DNA from: Archilochus colubris
Lineage: Eukaryota; Chordata; Aves; Apodiformes; Trochilidae
Assembly: GCA_023079485.1 (NCBI GenBank)
Contig: CM041097.1
Span: 14,913,561-14,977,560, forward strand
Direction: 5' to 3'
Length of the DNA: 64,000 bases
The translations under genes were made by a program, and so were the position numbers. How positions within the stretch are numbered: the first letter of the stretch is position 1; each line of letters starts with the position of its first letter. The notes beneath the pieces were generated by a model that saw only the letters and a list, made by a program, of their open reading frames with translations, was not told where the DNA came from and made no database searches. Below, piece after piece: positions 35,000 to 48,090 of this stretch.

Positions 35000-35079
35000 G
35001 TTCAGGAAGAGAAAGTCTAGTAAGAGAGAGGGGCAGAAAAGACAAAGAGGAGGAAAAAAAGAAAATAATGAAAGACAGA
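35000..35079 (+). repeat. purine-rich tract
   Basis: About 80 bases dominated by A and G on the plus strand (AGGAAGAGAAAG, AAGAGAGAGGGG, AAAGAGGAGG). It is the cause of the low-complexity Phe/Leu/Ser-rich minus frame that covers it, which is therefore not a gene. Confidence 0.65.
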
Positions 35080-35548
35080 ATGATGAAAAAACTATGCTGT
35101 GTAAAATCTGCATATAATTGGCAATAATAAAATAATGCTCATTTACAGCAATATTATGAATGAGCAGTAGCTGCTTATTAGCAGCATCTTCCTAGGACCA
35201 TTTCCCACCACATCTGTGTTTTCCATTAAGACCAAGTAACAGCCTCTGGAGGACACACTGTTCTGTGTGCATCTACCCAGTGACTGTGAAAATCAAAGCT
35301 GTCTGTTACACAGACATTGGGAAATAATTCTCTAGATAAGTTGTGCATGTATTCACAAGTAAAATATGCAGCTATACCAGTCTGCAGACACAAAACATTC
35401 AATTTGTATGTGCAAAACAGGGGCTCGAGGCAGGTCAGTACTTTAGAAAAAACTAAGCTCTGGACTGGTAATACGAATCCATTGGAAATGAGAAGAGCAA
35501 TCCAAGAAAAGCCACATCTTAACTTCTGCTTGAGCTTGTTTCTCTCAC

Positions 35549-35615
35549 CTTCCTGAAGTCTCTCATCCAGGAATCCACAATCTGACTCAGACAAGAACAC
35601 TCTTATTCTGACCAT
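35549..35615 (-). other. weak candidate first coding exon (unproven)
   Basis: On the minus strand an ATG at 35615 opens 22 codons (MVRIRVFLSESDCGFLDERLQ) and then meets AAG followed by GTGAGA, a good donor match, with the GT at plus 35548-35547. The initiation context is weak (T at -3). No CpG island or promoter signal lies upstream. Probably chance. Confidence 0.08.
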
Positions 35616-36957
35616 CTAACCCATCGTTCAGGGAAGCTCAGGTGTTATTAAGCCCTGTAAACTATCACATTTCTACACCCTTCTGACAAAAGTCACCTGG
35701 AAAATTAAAACCTACATAGGTAGCAGAGAGTTATCTTCCCAATAATACTGTCATGTAATTTACATTTTTGTTGTAACAAACAGAAACAACAAACACATAC
35801 AAACAGAAACCTCAGGTCATAAATACCCCCTGATCACCATGCTATCCTTCTAAAGCACAAGCAGACAGTAAAAAAATGACAAAATTTCTAGCTATTACAG
35901 ACAGGCATTATATTAAACCAGTTCACTGTTAGCTCAGCAATTCTCTTTTTCCATACAGTGATTTTTTTTTTCTGGGTTAACAATATCTATATCATTTTTA
36001 TGGGTGTGGTTCAGATCAAGAACATGTGCTGCTGGCTGGAAAATTGCATTTGACCTCTGATTTTCCTTATCTCTTTTCAGGGCTTGTTTTCTCTTAAGTT
36101 TAAAGACACATTAAAGAAATTAGTTCTTTTCTGGGGGGAAGCTGAGTCAAAAGCTGCTAAAATCTTTCCATTAATTTAGTGGGGCTTTGCACTAGACTTT
36201 CAATTAAAAACAGTAAGTGTAGTAGTATAAGGAAACCAAAGATAAAGGAGAGGGGAGCAGGAGGTGGAAATGTTTCATGAACATTTGCAAACCTCTAAGG
36301 TTTCATTTGGCTTTATGTTAAGTTTAGGTCAAAGGTTTGGGTCAGCTTTTGTTCTCCTCAGTCCCTGTTTGCTCTGATCTTCTTTTCCGGAGTGGGAATC
36401 TTGACAGATGCCCTGTGAAAAGGAAAAAATTGGTCTGAAAAGCTGGACTCAAGGCCTGCTAGAAGCAGAATGATGAGGCAACTGCTTTGCAGTTTGTTTT
36501 CATGTCACAGAGATTGCAATTCCCTCAGCCAAAGTAGCACAGCATTTGAGTGAACCCTGCAGATGCTTTTGGGAAACGTAATTAAAGGTCCACGTTATGT
36601 TCTTGTTTGGTATCTCCTGCACCTCACCACAGAGGGAACAAATGGCAAAGCTGAGTTTTATAACAGTGCCATGCCCTGAGGCAGGAGCACTGGCTGGGTT
36701 TGCCACTTCTAAAACTATTCATTTAGTGAGCAGTATTTTCTTGACCAGCAGCAAAACACAGTCTCCCACTGGGAGATGGATCACTTGTCCTCCAGAGGTC
36801 ACAGGGCTCTGGGATGGCAAAACCACCATCCCCATCAGGCTTTGCTTTGCATTGACAGGAGAGAGGACAGGCAGTGAGAAGAGGATTTTGGCACTCATGA
36901 CCAATAGCTACAAATAATGCAGCTCTGTAAGGAGAGATAGTATCTTCAAGTTAATCC

Positions 36958-36975
36958 TTTTTTTTTTTTTTTTTT
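36958..36975. repeat. poly-T run (18 bases)
   Basis: Eighteen consecutive T in unique sequence. Confidence 0.75.
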
Positions 36976-38039
36976 CTAATTTCCTAGTGATATACCAGGA
37001 AAATCAGAGCAGCTTCTTAGCATGTCTTCTAGCTAACTTCAAGGGTAAGGCACAAGTTGAACTCTTAACTGAATTATGCTAATCAACTGGACAATTTTAG
37101 AAGAGGGGAAAAAACATCACCAACAAAACCAAAACCAGTAGCTGGTACCTGGAAAGGAAAGAAGGATGTTAGCAAACAGGTGATAAAATCACTGGCCGTG
37201 AGGGAGAGCAGGAGAAACAGACAGCTTTCAGCTCCAGAGAAACACAATTCTGCTTCATCCCCAGCTCCCTGATTCTGCTTTATGTCCCCATTCATCCCCA
37301 CCCCAGCCACCTCAGCACTGGATGTTTGCAATGCTACTCTCTAACCCAGACCTAAGGTAACACCAGCACCCTTCACACTGCTTGGCTGCTTACTGGATGG
37401 GGCTGGCACGTTACACTTACTTTGTCTCAGATACCTGTTAAGTTTAGGTATTTAAACATAGAATAAGTCCCTAATCCACTTAAAATTCCTCCCCAGCAAG
37501 CAGAGGGAGATAGGCACTCCCAGGAGCAGTTCCTGCTGCTGGAAACATCATTTTTCCCTGTTGCCACTTAGTAGGGGCCAGGTACCCTCAGCCCAGCACT
37601 GTGCAGGACGTGGCTGGGCTCACCACCTCTGTTCAGAGGCTTTCCTGTCTCTGCACAGGGGTAGGGACTGGGAAGTGGACACAAAAGAGTAGAGACAAAA
37701 ATAGGTTTTTGACCTACTTCTTGGCAGTAGGCAGCAGCAAGAGTCAAGCTGTCAGAGCCAAGGGGGAATGGATCCGAGCTGCACGGATGGGTTGGTGAGC
37801 TGGAAATGACATTGCTTCTCCAAGCTGGCTTTTCTAGCTTTCCTGTTTAAGCCTTTTCTCCACCCTTGACACAAAGACATGGATGATTTTCCCTCCCTTT
37901 CATTTCTGTTGATGTGACATTTTCATCTGTGTTTATGAGAAACAACATTATTTGCCATGGTTTTGAAATCAGCTCAGGACAGAGTCGCTGTCTCATGACA
38001 CCTATTTTGGAAACAGCATTTAGGAAACTTTTACAATCA

Positions 38040-38210
38040 TGAATATTTAAAGATTATTATACTCCAGGCACTTCCAAATATGCAATAGTTTTGCATCTCG
38101 GGGAAATTGTACTGTAATCATTTATATTAATTGTTTCCCTTTCTGATTTAAATTCAGACACACTGTTGATTTATATTATTACTTCTCATCAACAACTACT
38201 TGCCAAGCTA
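38040..38210. promoter_or_regulatory. possible conserved noncoding block
   Basis: AT-rich unique sequence containing GAATATTTAAAGATTATTATAC, an octamer-like ATGCAATAG, and TTTATATTAATTG and CATCAACAAC words. Enhancer-like by appearance only. Confidence 0.2.
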
Positions 38211-40874
38211 GCAGACTGCCAATGGTGTTTGCACTGAACAAGACAAAATACCTACTCCTTGAAGGAGTTTTCTTCAGATAATTTATTTCTAGACTATGTT
38301 TTTAATTATCAATATTCTCTAGCATTCCATCTTCCATAGAAAGTTCTGATATTTTTGGGATGTATTCTTTTCAGACACCCAAATTATTTCCTCATGGAGG
38401 CTAAGCAGGCTCATTGGGAGATGCAGCCCTAAATACCTCTCAGCTTTTATTCTTGTTTTCTCCCCTGGGATGGTTTATACCAGCTTGGCTTAAGCCCTGC
38501 TGTGATAGAGGGACCGGATGCTGTACACTACACACATCCAAGCAGTCCTGTTGTAATCAATTAGTAAGATGAGATAATTTAAAAAGAAAATATTTCCTGT
38601 GTTCCATACAAATAACATTTTCATTACTCATTTCAGTTAGCTAAACAGCAAAACCAAAGTTTTGCCTTAATAAAAAGTGTATGTTCTTAAAGAAAACTCC
38701 ACCAGAACTGAAGATATTGGAAGTTTTCTTGCTGGGGAGGGACACAAGGGAATTGATGGGCACTTTTACCTTTGGGTCATGAATATTGAGGGCCAACCAA
38801 GGAATTCTCTTTGAAAAAATTAACACCCTCCTGAGAAAAATAGCATGTTATCCCTACTGATTGATTCTAAAGAAGAAAAACACTGAAGTTTTACCCAACA
38901 CATCCTGCTTGGTCCCTGTCCATGCCTGGAACAGTGTTTGCTACCCTCAGGGTGAGCCCATTGCTGCCACATCCTCCCATCTCAGGCTAGCTAAACCCAA
39001 AGAGGTTTCTCTCCTTTGTGTTGCCAGGATGCTCCTTTCACCCTTTCTGCAAACAAACAGGACAGGTCTCAGCAAATTCAGCAAGATACTTGAAGCCATA
39101 TTTGCACAGAGCAATCTTTCTCCTTTACAGGAAATCAGGGACAGAGGGTTCAGCCCTCCCGTTGCTTGAGAATCACAAGTCTTGAGCATCCTATAGATGT
39201 GGCTGCTTAGAGTACACTCAAAAGACCCCAATACATCCTCAAAAGAGTCCCTGAGCTTGCCTACCTTTAAAAAACATGAACATTACCACTGCAATCGATG
39301 CCACCAGGGCTCCGATTTAGTAAAAAAAAATAGATTTTTTTTTTTCAATTTTCAATTAAATAAGCACATACCTGGTTCCAGTGCTCACACTTCTTCAGAG
39401 GGTTGAGGGAATTACACTTAAACAGCTGTTGATGAAACTCAAATGCCATGTGCTGGTGCCAGAATTCAGAGCCAGCTTTCCGGGATTACGTGTCCCCGGC
39501 TAACCTCAGCTGTTCGGAATTATTTTGGAGCCTGGCCCTTGCAGGTGAAGGGGAAGCATGAGGAGGAGAACAAAAGGGTTTCTCTCTCTTCTACCCCTGC
39601 CTCCTCCCTTCCCAACAGCGGGCAAATGTGGTTTTAATTCAGCAATACAAATGTCATCTTCAAAGTCACTCTGGGAAGGAAGGGGGAGAAAAAGAGTTGA
39701 AAAAAAAATCAATTGGTTTGCAATTTATCAAGATTTTTTTACTGTGAAATTGGACTGGAAAGCCTTAACATCTGAGCGATGAAGGATCTGGACTGGGGCT
39801 GGATGTGCAATGCAGAGGACTTCCCTGCTGTCTAAACCAGCCTCTAATACTCTGTTTTCTTCAAGGCCAGACCTTTTTCAGATGTAAATAAAACTGTGCT
39901 TCCATGTTACCAAGAGTCTAAGGAAAACAGCTCCACCTTAAGTGCTGGTTTTGGAGTGCTTAGAGCAGGGCTAAAGGTGTCACTGACAGTTGGATGGGCC
40001 GTCAAGAGGTAAAGAACCATTTTTTCCCAGTGTTATCCCCCAGCTCGTGCTTTTGGAAGTCTCCAGGCTGGGAATTATTTTTCTGTCCTCCGGGTTATGA
40101 GAGGCACAACCCAATGGCTGTGGATGTGCTAGAGCTCTGCCAGGAGATGTGAATAATGGAAAAGCACCACAAACACAAGAAGTGACTCCGAGTGCTCACT
40201 GTATTTAACATGTGTGACATTGAGATAATACACCCCGGGGCACTTTGGATCAGACAGCATTTGCTGTTCCATGTGTTGGTTTTACAAACAGCAATCAAGT
40301 TGGGAAAGCCGTGCAGGCAGCGTGTGAGGTGGGTGCCTTTCCATCCCGTGCAGGGTGGGAAGAAGAGCTTGGGGCAAGGCAGGAGTCCCAGCAAAAAGCC
40401 CAGTCTGCCATTAGAGGAGAAGGCTCCAGCTCCCTGGCAGGGCTCATGGGGGGCTGCCTGGATGCTGCTGCAAGGTGATGGTGTTGGACTGTTATTTTCT
40501 CTGTGTAACAGCACCTAGAAACAGCTTTCATGGTACAGAGAAGCTCAACCAGGCAGATCCCACAGGAGCTGACCTGCGAGCTGGAAATTCTCCTTTCAAT
40601 ATAAGAAATTAAAGCTTTTTTCCCAAGCACACTGGCTGGAATTATCACAACTCAGCAGAGGGTCAGACCAAGCCCCTCTTCTTCAGGATGTGATGTACAC
40701 AGAGCTCTGTTAGTCAATCACCCACACCAAGAATCAAGTGTCTCCCTCCCACAGTCCCAGTCCTTTGGAAGGAAAAGTTAATTTCTGTAGGGACAGGAAG
40801 CAGGATTAATTCCTCTGTAATTTCCTCCTCTAACTCCTTCTCCCTGACACCCCATTCCAGCTTTCATCCTATCT

Positions 40875-41222
40875 GGGCTATTTAGTCTAGAGTAGGGAAG
40901 ATGGAAAGGAGACATGATAACAGTCTTCAATTATGTAAAAGGCTACGTGAAGAGGAAGGCAACAAATTGCTATCCACATCCAGGGAGGGAGTACAAAAAG
41001 GATTTGGTTTAAATGCAGCAAGGGAGAGCTGAGTTCAGCACTACAAAAGCTTCCCTGCTGCAAGGGTCACTGGGCACAGGAGGAGATCACCCAGGGAGGC
41101 CTGGAGATCCCTTCTGCTGGTGAGGTTAAAGAAACACAGAAACCTGGTGTTAGGAGCTGTTTGTGTGGGGGAGGATGAGATGAGCTCCTCAGGTCCCTCC
41201 TAGCCCTATTTTCATCTATACC
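40875..41222 (+). mobile_element. old CR1 LINE 3' region
   Basis: An ordered but diverged match to CR1: GGAGACATGATAACAGTCTTC, AATTATGTAAAAGGCTACG, GAGGAAGGCAACAAATTGC, a GGTTTAAATGCAGCAAGG block, and the ending GATGAGCTCCTCAGGTCCC followed by TCCTAGCCC. The usual terminal ATTCTATG units are replaced by ATTTTCATCTA, and the middle holds a lineage-specific or decayed part. 5' truncated, no frame. Confidence 0.82.
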
Positions 41223-41234
41223 ATCCACCTCACC

Positions 41235-41258
41235 TGTTTTTTGGGTTTTTTTGGGGGC
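41235..41258. repeat. T/G-rich low-complexity tract
   Basis: GTTTTTTGGGTTTTTTTGGGGG, directly after the old CR1 copy. Same class as the earlier T/G tracts. Confidence 0.65.
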
Positions 41259-41507
41259 AGGATGACAATCTCATGGCAGCAACCCACTTGGTTCAAGAAA
41301 TCAGTGAAGCCAGAAAATAGGATGACCTCTCAAGTCATCATGAAGCAATACATTTAGGGAGTTTCTGTGCTCACTGCAAGCATACCAGACGTGATGGACT
41401 AAGCTTGCATTTGCAACCAGTACAGTCAGGTCTTGCACAGCCCTTGCAAGCACCAAGATCCCAAGGTGCTCTGCTCCGAAATACAGTTCTCACCAAATAG
41501 CACTGAA

Positions 41508-41568
41508 AATGGGACTGATCATATGTTTACACAAGGATATCCTTAAGTGCTTTGCTGGACTGGGGCCT
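41508..41568 (+). mobile_element. fragment of an ancient amniote repeat
   Basis: GGGACTGATCATATG and then CCTTAAGTGCTTTGCTGGAC followed by TGGGGCC closely resemble a motif (TTAAGTGCTTTGCTGGAT, TGGGGCC) that recurs in turtles, crocodiles and birds. The family name is not certain. Confidence 0.5.
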
Positions 41569-43559
41569 CATCCAGCTAAATTTCAGGCTCTGGGAGGTCA
41601 GTAGGGATTGATTAGCCTCTCTGCATGACCTGGGTGCCGAAAGCCTGCGTGTGTCCCATTGAGGATATTTTACTGAAAATAATTTTCCTTTTTGTGTTTT
41701 AGACATCCTAGGCAGAAAAGATGGTCAAAACCAACAAAATCAGAAAACAGACTCCCTTTCTAACTAGTATAAAGGCGCAAGTGGACCCTAACAGATGTAA
41801 TTTGTATCATTACTGCTGATGAAGTTGGTAACCTTTAGCAAGGAGACATGGATCAATAGCCATTTGAGAAGATGCAGCTGCATATATCTAAATGGGCATG
41901 AACTAGGAAGTGAGGTGTAAAAGGTAATAGCAGAATATTTAAACCAGATGAAAGCTATAAGGTAGGTTAGTGACCTTGAAAGAAGCAGATAAGTGAAAAA
42001 ATAGAAAAGGGCAACAATGATTTATACACTTGCCCTGCACAAATATTACAATGCTTATTGAAAGGTCTAGTAAATTATGAACAAAGTAGAGCTTTATTAG
42101 ATTAATGAGAGGGGGATTTATATAAGAATGTTGGAGCCTATGGAGAGTAGGTAAGAAAAATTAAGCTTATATTAACTCCTTTCTTGCCAGGCTTGAACAT
42201 TTCTTTGTCCACCACTGAGTAATCTGCTTTATGCTCAGTAATTGCATATCTGTTTCCAGATCCTTGACAGATCTACTGACACCAGTAGAGCTCAATGTAT
42301 GGGCAGTAGGAAGGGGCACCCTTCCCAGGATGGAGATGCTAAGAGCTAAAATCCAGCAGCTCACCAAGGACCAGTTGCTGCCACTATGGAAACAGGTGGG
42401 AGTTTAGGGACTGACCAAGAAGCTCCCCAGTCTTTATCATGATTACTGTGGTGATGTCCAGACCCCCTGGTCTTGGATCACACCATACTGGTGTCTGTAA
42501 AAAAGACAAAAAATGAAACAACCTTTAAATCTGGTAAAGCAGGGCAAAGCTTAATAGGACAGCAAAGCACCACAGTATGAAGTGGTTTGCATATGGTGGC
42601 AGAGAAAGGTGGGACAGGATCTCCAAACTGTATTTCCCACTAGAATACCAAAACTAGACTAAAGAGAAGGACAGTTTTGTCTGCAAGAACAAACCCTTTG
42701 AACTGGCTTAAAGGATTTTGTTAAGGGAAAAAAAAAAGTCCACCCTAAACAGCTTTTGGTGCATGTAGTTCTGATTGCAAAATACATGTATTAATGTTTG
42801 TGTCAGTGAGAGAGATACAGCAGCCATCACAATACTCATGATTATATATGGCAATATATTTGTAACCATATCAAGTCCCAGCAGTGACTCTAACAACATC
42901 TTGAACCACCTCCATCCCTCAAAGAGCTAACTCTACTGGGAAAAACATTTTGGGGCACAGTTTACACCAGTTAACCAGGACATGGTCAGCTGCGTAACTG
43001 GGACACCCCTGCCTCCTGATCATTAAAGTCTGGGGTTGCCTTTTGCTGCAATTGCTCTCCTCCAGCCCTGAGCCTGCACTTGTTGAACTCAGCAGACAAA
43101 TTCTTACCTCCAGCACCAGGATGAGACCCAGGGAGCAGGCACTCTGTGCATGATGCTCATTATTCACCACTTGCCACGTACAGGTGACCCAAAAACCTGA
43201 CCCACAGCCCAGTGAGCCCCCTTTGGATTTCTCTGTGCTCCAGATCAAGCCTCAAGAGAACAATTAGCATGAACGACTTTAAATAAAAATGACTATATTT
43301 CTGATAAATTTTGCATGCTGCCCTTTGCTCCTTGGAAGATCCCTTGCTCAGGTGTAATGCAGCCAAATAAAGTTACAGCTAAGAGAGAATTACAGGTTAA
43401 TATCCATCCCCTGGAGTTGCTTGCAGGGGAAAAATAGGATGGCTAAGAAATAAAAAATATTCAACAGCATCATCACCCACAGAGAATGAATTTTGCAGGT
43501 AGGATTGTGCAGACACAGCTATTATGGAAACATGAATCTTCAGCTCCTTTACATTATTA

Positions 43560-43790
43560 TGTTTTTCCATCTCTGTAAGATTTGTTGAAAAATCTGAATA
43601 TGCAAATAAACCTTGCTAATTTGTTTCCCTTGAAGTTTTGTGGGAGCAGAGTAACACATTCTGCTTCAACTCCATAATTCCTATGTAATTATTTTTAGTT
43701 ATCTTTAACCCTCTGTGGACAGCTAATAAATTTAATAAAATGTATAGTCTCATTAAATTACCTACTGTAATTTCTCACCAGTGTTAGCCT
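43560..43790. promoter_or_regulatory. possible conserved noncoding block
   Basis: Contains ATATGCAAATAAA (an octamer-like ATGCAAAT site), GTAATTATTTTTAG, CTAATAAATTTAATAAAATG and CATTAAATTACC. High density of homeodomain- and POU-type words in unique sequence. By eye only. Confidence 0.22.
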
Positions 43791-45159
43791 CAATTTAGAT
43801 GGCAGCTACACTGTTTTAAAAGTGATCATTAAAACTCTTCCCAGTCCAGTTCCCAGACATGGATGGCCATGGATCTGGCCAAACAGTTTTTCCCCATGCC
43901 CTCTTGTGTTACTGAACATCTCATGCCAGGGCATATTTCAGCTCTTTTATCTGCAGGAACCAAAGGATAAATACTATTGATCCACAACAGTCTGGGCTGA
44001 AAAGTTGTGTCCCATGATGATGGAACACTACACATATGCAGGGAAGGTTTTCCCATGGGATTTGGACAACAAGGATTAGGCTGGGAATGGGAAAAGCTGA
44101 GATGGGGTCTGCCACCTCTGCACAGTGGTGACACTGTCTGCAAACATGCTCTTTTTTCCATGAGAAAATGCAAAAAGGAGGCATGAGAAAAAAAATAGAG
44201 GATCATTCCTTTCACCCCACGCTCCCTCCTTCTCCTGCTGCACCTTCATGAGAAATGGAAAGCAAAGGCCACTCAGCTTCACCCTCACACCTGCAAAACC
44301 TTCCAGTGGCCTCATTTCCTCTCTCCTCCACATCCTCCCACAGAACTGGGTCTATCTGTTAAACAGAAGTAGCAAGACTGACTTTTTTTGGATGAAATAT
44401 TTTAAGATGGTCCGTGTCAGTATACAAATCCAGGGGATTTGTTTTTCCTAAAGAATCTCCATTTTCTGAAGATTGCAGGAAATCTTTTTAAATAACAGAA
44501 TTCTTTGGGGAAATTTTTTGCCCTTACAGTCTTTTTTCTTCCTTGCAGGCAAGCCTTACCCAGATTTATTCATGGCAAACTTAACTTGCATTTTTTTTCT
44601 GACTTAAAAAAAAATAAAAGAAGAAAAACTCATAGATGTTAAGAAAGACTGAAACTTTTTTTCCTGATGGTACAAAAAAGCATGGTGATGACACAATATA
44701 GAGCTAAATACAATATTATAAAAAACACTGATAAGGAAAAAAATGTTGAATTCATCACAGAGAAATAAAAGAGTCAATGCCACCTTAACACAAAGCATTA
44801 AAAATGTCAAAGGAACACCTGCTTGGGAAATGCTTGATTTTTATGAAAGTTTCCTACAGAAAACGGTCCCACAGAACTTTTTAGCTCCACTTATCCTGTG
44901 CAAAAAAAATCAAAGAAGATGATTCTCATTTCCTTTTCTAAATGAAAAATGTCCATTTCATGAGGGAAAGGTCAGCTGTTAGGCAGAGTGCTGGTGCACT
45001 TCAGAAAACTTAAAATCTGCACCTGGACTTCCTCACGTCTTAAACATTCCCTCAGCCTGGCTGAGAATTGCTGCCTAAAACTACAATTTTGTACTTTTTC
45101 CCTCCATTACTTTGATTGTTACATCTTTCTCTCTCAGAATTTACTTCTCCTGTAACATT

Positions 45160-45330
45160 TTCTGGATTATATATAAGAAATACTGTTTAATGTCATAATC
45201 TCACTGAACACCTATAAAACATTAAATAGATACTGTGACATGTCTAATAAATAGCCATCTAATCACATTATAAATAACCTCCAATTCAGTCCAATAATTA
45301 TTGCAATAAATTTGTTTTTGCCAGCACATC
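45160..45330. promoter_or_regulatory. possible conserved noncoding block
   Basis: Unique AT-rich sequence with repeated ATAAAT, AATAATTATTGCAATAAA and CTAATCAC words. Enhancer-like texture, unproven. Confidence 0.18.
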
Positions 45331-45965
45331 CATGTAAGTATCAGTAATAAGACAGACCAGAAAGATTAACCATACTGAAGAGCTTTGCTTTTTGAGGGTC
45401 TATGTGCAATATTTCATTCCCCGTTGGAAAAAAAAATAAAAATAACAACAACAAAAATAATTCAGCAAATAATATAGCACGGGGAAAGGGAGAGATTGTT
45501 GAAAAAGCTGCATTTTATTTAGATGAGAAAAAATGAAGCATGCAAAGCAGGGCATGTTTAACTGAATGTCTGTGGGGGTTGTGCAATCTCTGCACACATT
45601 AAAGAGCAGTAACTTTCCATCTATTAATTACCTCCTATTGCCAATACCATTGCCAGCGGGTGGAAACATCTACTGAACAAGACAGACAAACAAGTACCTT
45701 TTTCTTCCAGACTGCAATCCTGTATTGTCTGCCAAAACTTCTGAAAAATATCCCAAGCATTTGGCTGCCTATTCCGCTGCCTTATCAATACTCTGCTGCA
45801 TCAGCTTTTCCTCGCCCACCACCCACCTCTTGCCACCCTTCAGATGACAGAAGCCAAGAGCATCTCAGCTGGAAGCAGCTGGTGTGGCTGTGGCAGGAAG
45901 GTTCTGTCCCCACCTCCCACACCCAATGCTGTGCCCAGACGTGTGGAGTGCCAAGCCTCAAGGAG

Positions 45966-45980
45966 CAGCAGCAGCAGCAG
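45966..45980 (+). repeat. (CAG)5 microsatellite
   Basis: Five perfect CAG units. Short, and not within a supported coding region. Confidence 0.85.
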
Positions 45981-47619
45981 CACCCGTGTCTGCAGGATCA
46001 GGAGCCAGGTGGTTCCATCTGTGCTCCACCACCTCGAAAAACAGTTTGTATTTCCACCACTCAAGTTTGGCCAGCTTTAAGGATCCTCCCTGGCTCTGCT
46101 TTCTCTGCTTTCCCATTAGCAAAATCCCTGTCACTCCCTGTGAGCTGTGATGACAATACCTGCCACAGTTCTGTGTTTGTTCCTGTCTGGTTAGATTACA
46201 TTGTTTTAATCTAAGTTCTATTAAGAAACATAGCAAAAAAAATAAAATATATATATTTCTGTGCAGAAGCAGCTTTTAATACCACTTCTGGATTCCTATT
46301 TATAGTCTGGGATCATACAACAACTCCACTGCTATACAAGGGATGTGCATAAAGAGTCTGCATGATCTGATACTTTCTGGAGGGTCAGACTGTTGGGTCA
46401 TGTACTTCATGTTGGTTTCTAACTACTTGGCTCTGGTAAAGCTGTGGAGGCACACAGTCAAATTGTGGGAAATGGGGAATATTCCTTCAGCACTCAACTT
46501 CAGCCATGAGCAATTCATATTGAAGGAACTGCCCATAGGAACTGAAATTTTGGGGGAAGTGCCACAAATGTGAAAACAGCAAGTTTTGGGGAGTCTATAG
46601 ATGATGGCAGCAAGATGCATGTCTATATTGAAAGTTCAGTTACCTTGCCTACTGCTCCTTGGGATGACAACAACAGTGAGCACAGCGTCCCCAGCAACCA
46701 CATCCTTGACAAAAGCTCTCCATGAGATTATGTACCTGTGAGAGAAGACACCAAAGATGTTTGCTCTGATAGGTGATTCTATTGCTCTTGCAGTTCCCTC
46801 CGTGGCTGTCTGACCTTGAACTGCCCTATTCTTTCCCCACACAACCCTCCACTGGGGTCAGCAACATTTTCTTGCATTTGACAACATCTTTTGTCCATGT
46901 AGATGTTTGGGTATGAAAGGAAGTCTTGAACCTCCTCAGATTTTGTATGGTGCCATCAAAAGCAGTTCCATCTCTAGTTATGACCATTTTTCTGCCTAAG
47001 GAGAAGCATGGCACATACATAGGTGTTTATGCCATATGTTTGTTCTCTCTAGGTGGGATCTAGCTCTGAATTTTACAAATACATTTACCAGCAACCATAC
47101 TGACACCCTGTCCTGGGTTGTCCATGTGGTATCTCAAAGAGGGACAGCTTTTGGGTAAAGTCTGAGCTGCTTCTCAACGGAGCAATAAAATGTTCTTAGC
47201 AAAACATGGGATGGGCAGGTTTGAAGCAGAAAAATGTGGGTACTCAGGATCCTTTTTCCACGGACTGCTTTTAAACCCAGTACGAGGAGAGCACGCTTAG
47301 TGAAGCAAAAATCTCAATTAATAGATCAGAGCTTGCACATATCTACTTATAAACCCATTTAGTTGTAGCCTAAACATCCTAATCTTAGTTTCAAAATACA
47401 CAAGTCTGCCTGGAGGGACACAAAGCAACAAGAGCCCTTGCAGTGACTTGCCAGCCTCAAACTGCCCATGTTGTTCTTTCAGTTATCATGGTTTATTTTT
47501 TGGCCATTGAGACTCCAGAGGCTGCTTGCTGCAGAGCAGTAAAGCACCATGGAGGATACAGTGATTTGTGGTAAATCACTTCAAGGACAAGGGGAACCTT
47601 TTCAATGATATCACTGTCT

Positions 47620-48090
47620 GTCTGTCTCCACATGATGTATTGCAAAGGTTAATTTGTTTTGAAATCCCCATTTTTAATTTGCGTTCCTGATCAACCCAGC
47701 AATTACAAATGTTAATCTATTCTTTGGTGGCCTTAAATTCAGAGATAGAGACTGCTGCACTAAATAAAAATTCCATCCCTTGCTGTGATTTATTAAGACT
47801 TAAGTGGTATGAAGAACCCACTGAGTCAAGGCAGCAATATAAGTGTGCGTTCAAGGCACAGCCTTAATTAGTTTTAAAGCAGGATGGACCAATTTATATC
47901 ACTTTGATTTAAATCAGTTTTGTTAATTGTAGTTTAACCAGAACCAGGAAACAACAATTTAAGTAACTCAATTTGCATTGCAGTTGTCTTCTAACAGATA
48001 TCCATATGAAAGTTATTCTCAGAAGCTGACAATTAATATAGAAGTTCAACTGCATAGAAAGGTAGCTTCGAGGTTGCAATTAATATTTGT
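47620..48090. promoter_or_regulatory. possible conserved noncoding block
   Basis: Unique sequence rich in TTAATTAG, GATTTAAATCAG, GTTAATTGTAG, GACAATTAATATAG and GCAATTAATATTTG words, with few homopolymers. Several palindromic AT cores in about 470 bases suggest a homeodomain-rich enhancer. Needs alignment. Confidence 0.25.

Larger units (their letters stand above)
30951..40874. other. gene-free stretch
   Basis: No gene is supported. It contains T runs at 31512-31528, 31961-31973 and 36958-36975, an A/C tract at 32219-32281, a short AT repeat at 32873-32884, an 18-base tandem duplication at 34769-34804, an A run at 34853-34867, a purine-rich tract at 35000-35079 and an AT-rich block at about 38040-38210. 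A possible but weak minus-strand exon lies at 35549-35615. Confidence 0.6.

Noticed and set aside
34598..35113. 171-codon ATG frame, minus strand
   Set aside because: Much of it is Phe/Leu/Ser-rich sequence translated from a purine tract and a poly-A run, plus a duplicated segment from the 18-base tandem repeat. Low-complexity artefact.
45660..46214. 184-codon open frame, plus strand
   Set aside because: It begins at GTG and contains no ATG anywhere, overlaps other open frames on both strands in a GC-richer patch, includes a CAG microsatellite and resembles no protein.
46636..47020. Adjacent minus-strand frames with mixed composition
   Set aside because: Two short frames in different phases with no splice signals joining them. 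No protein family recognised.
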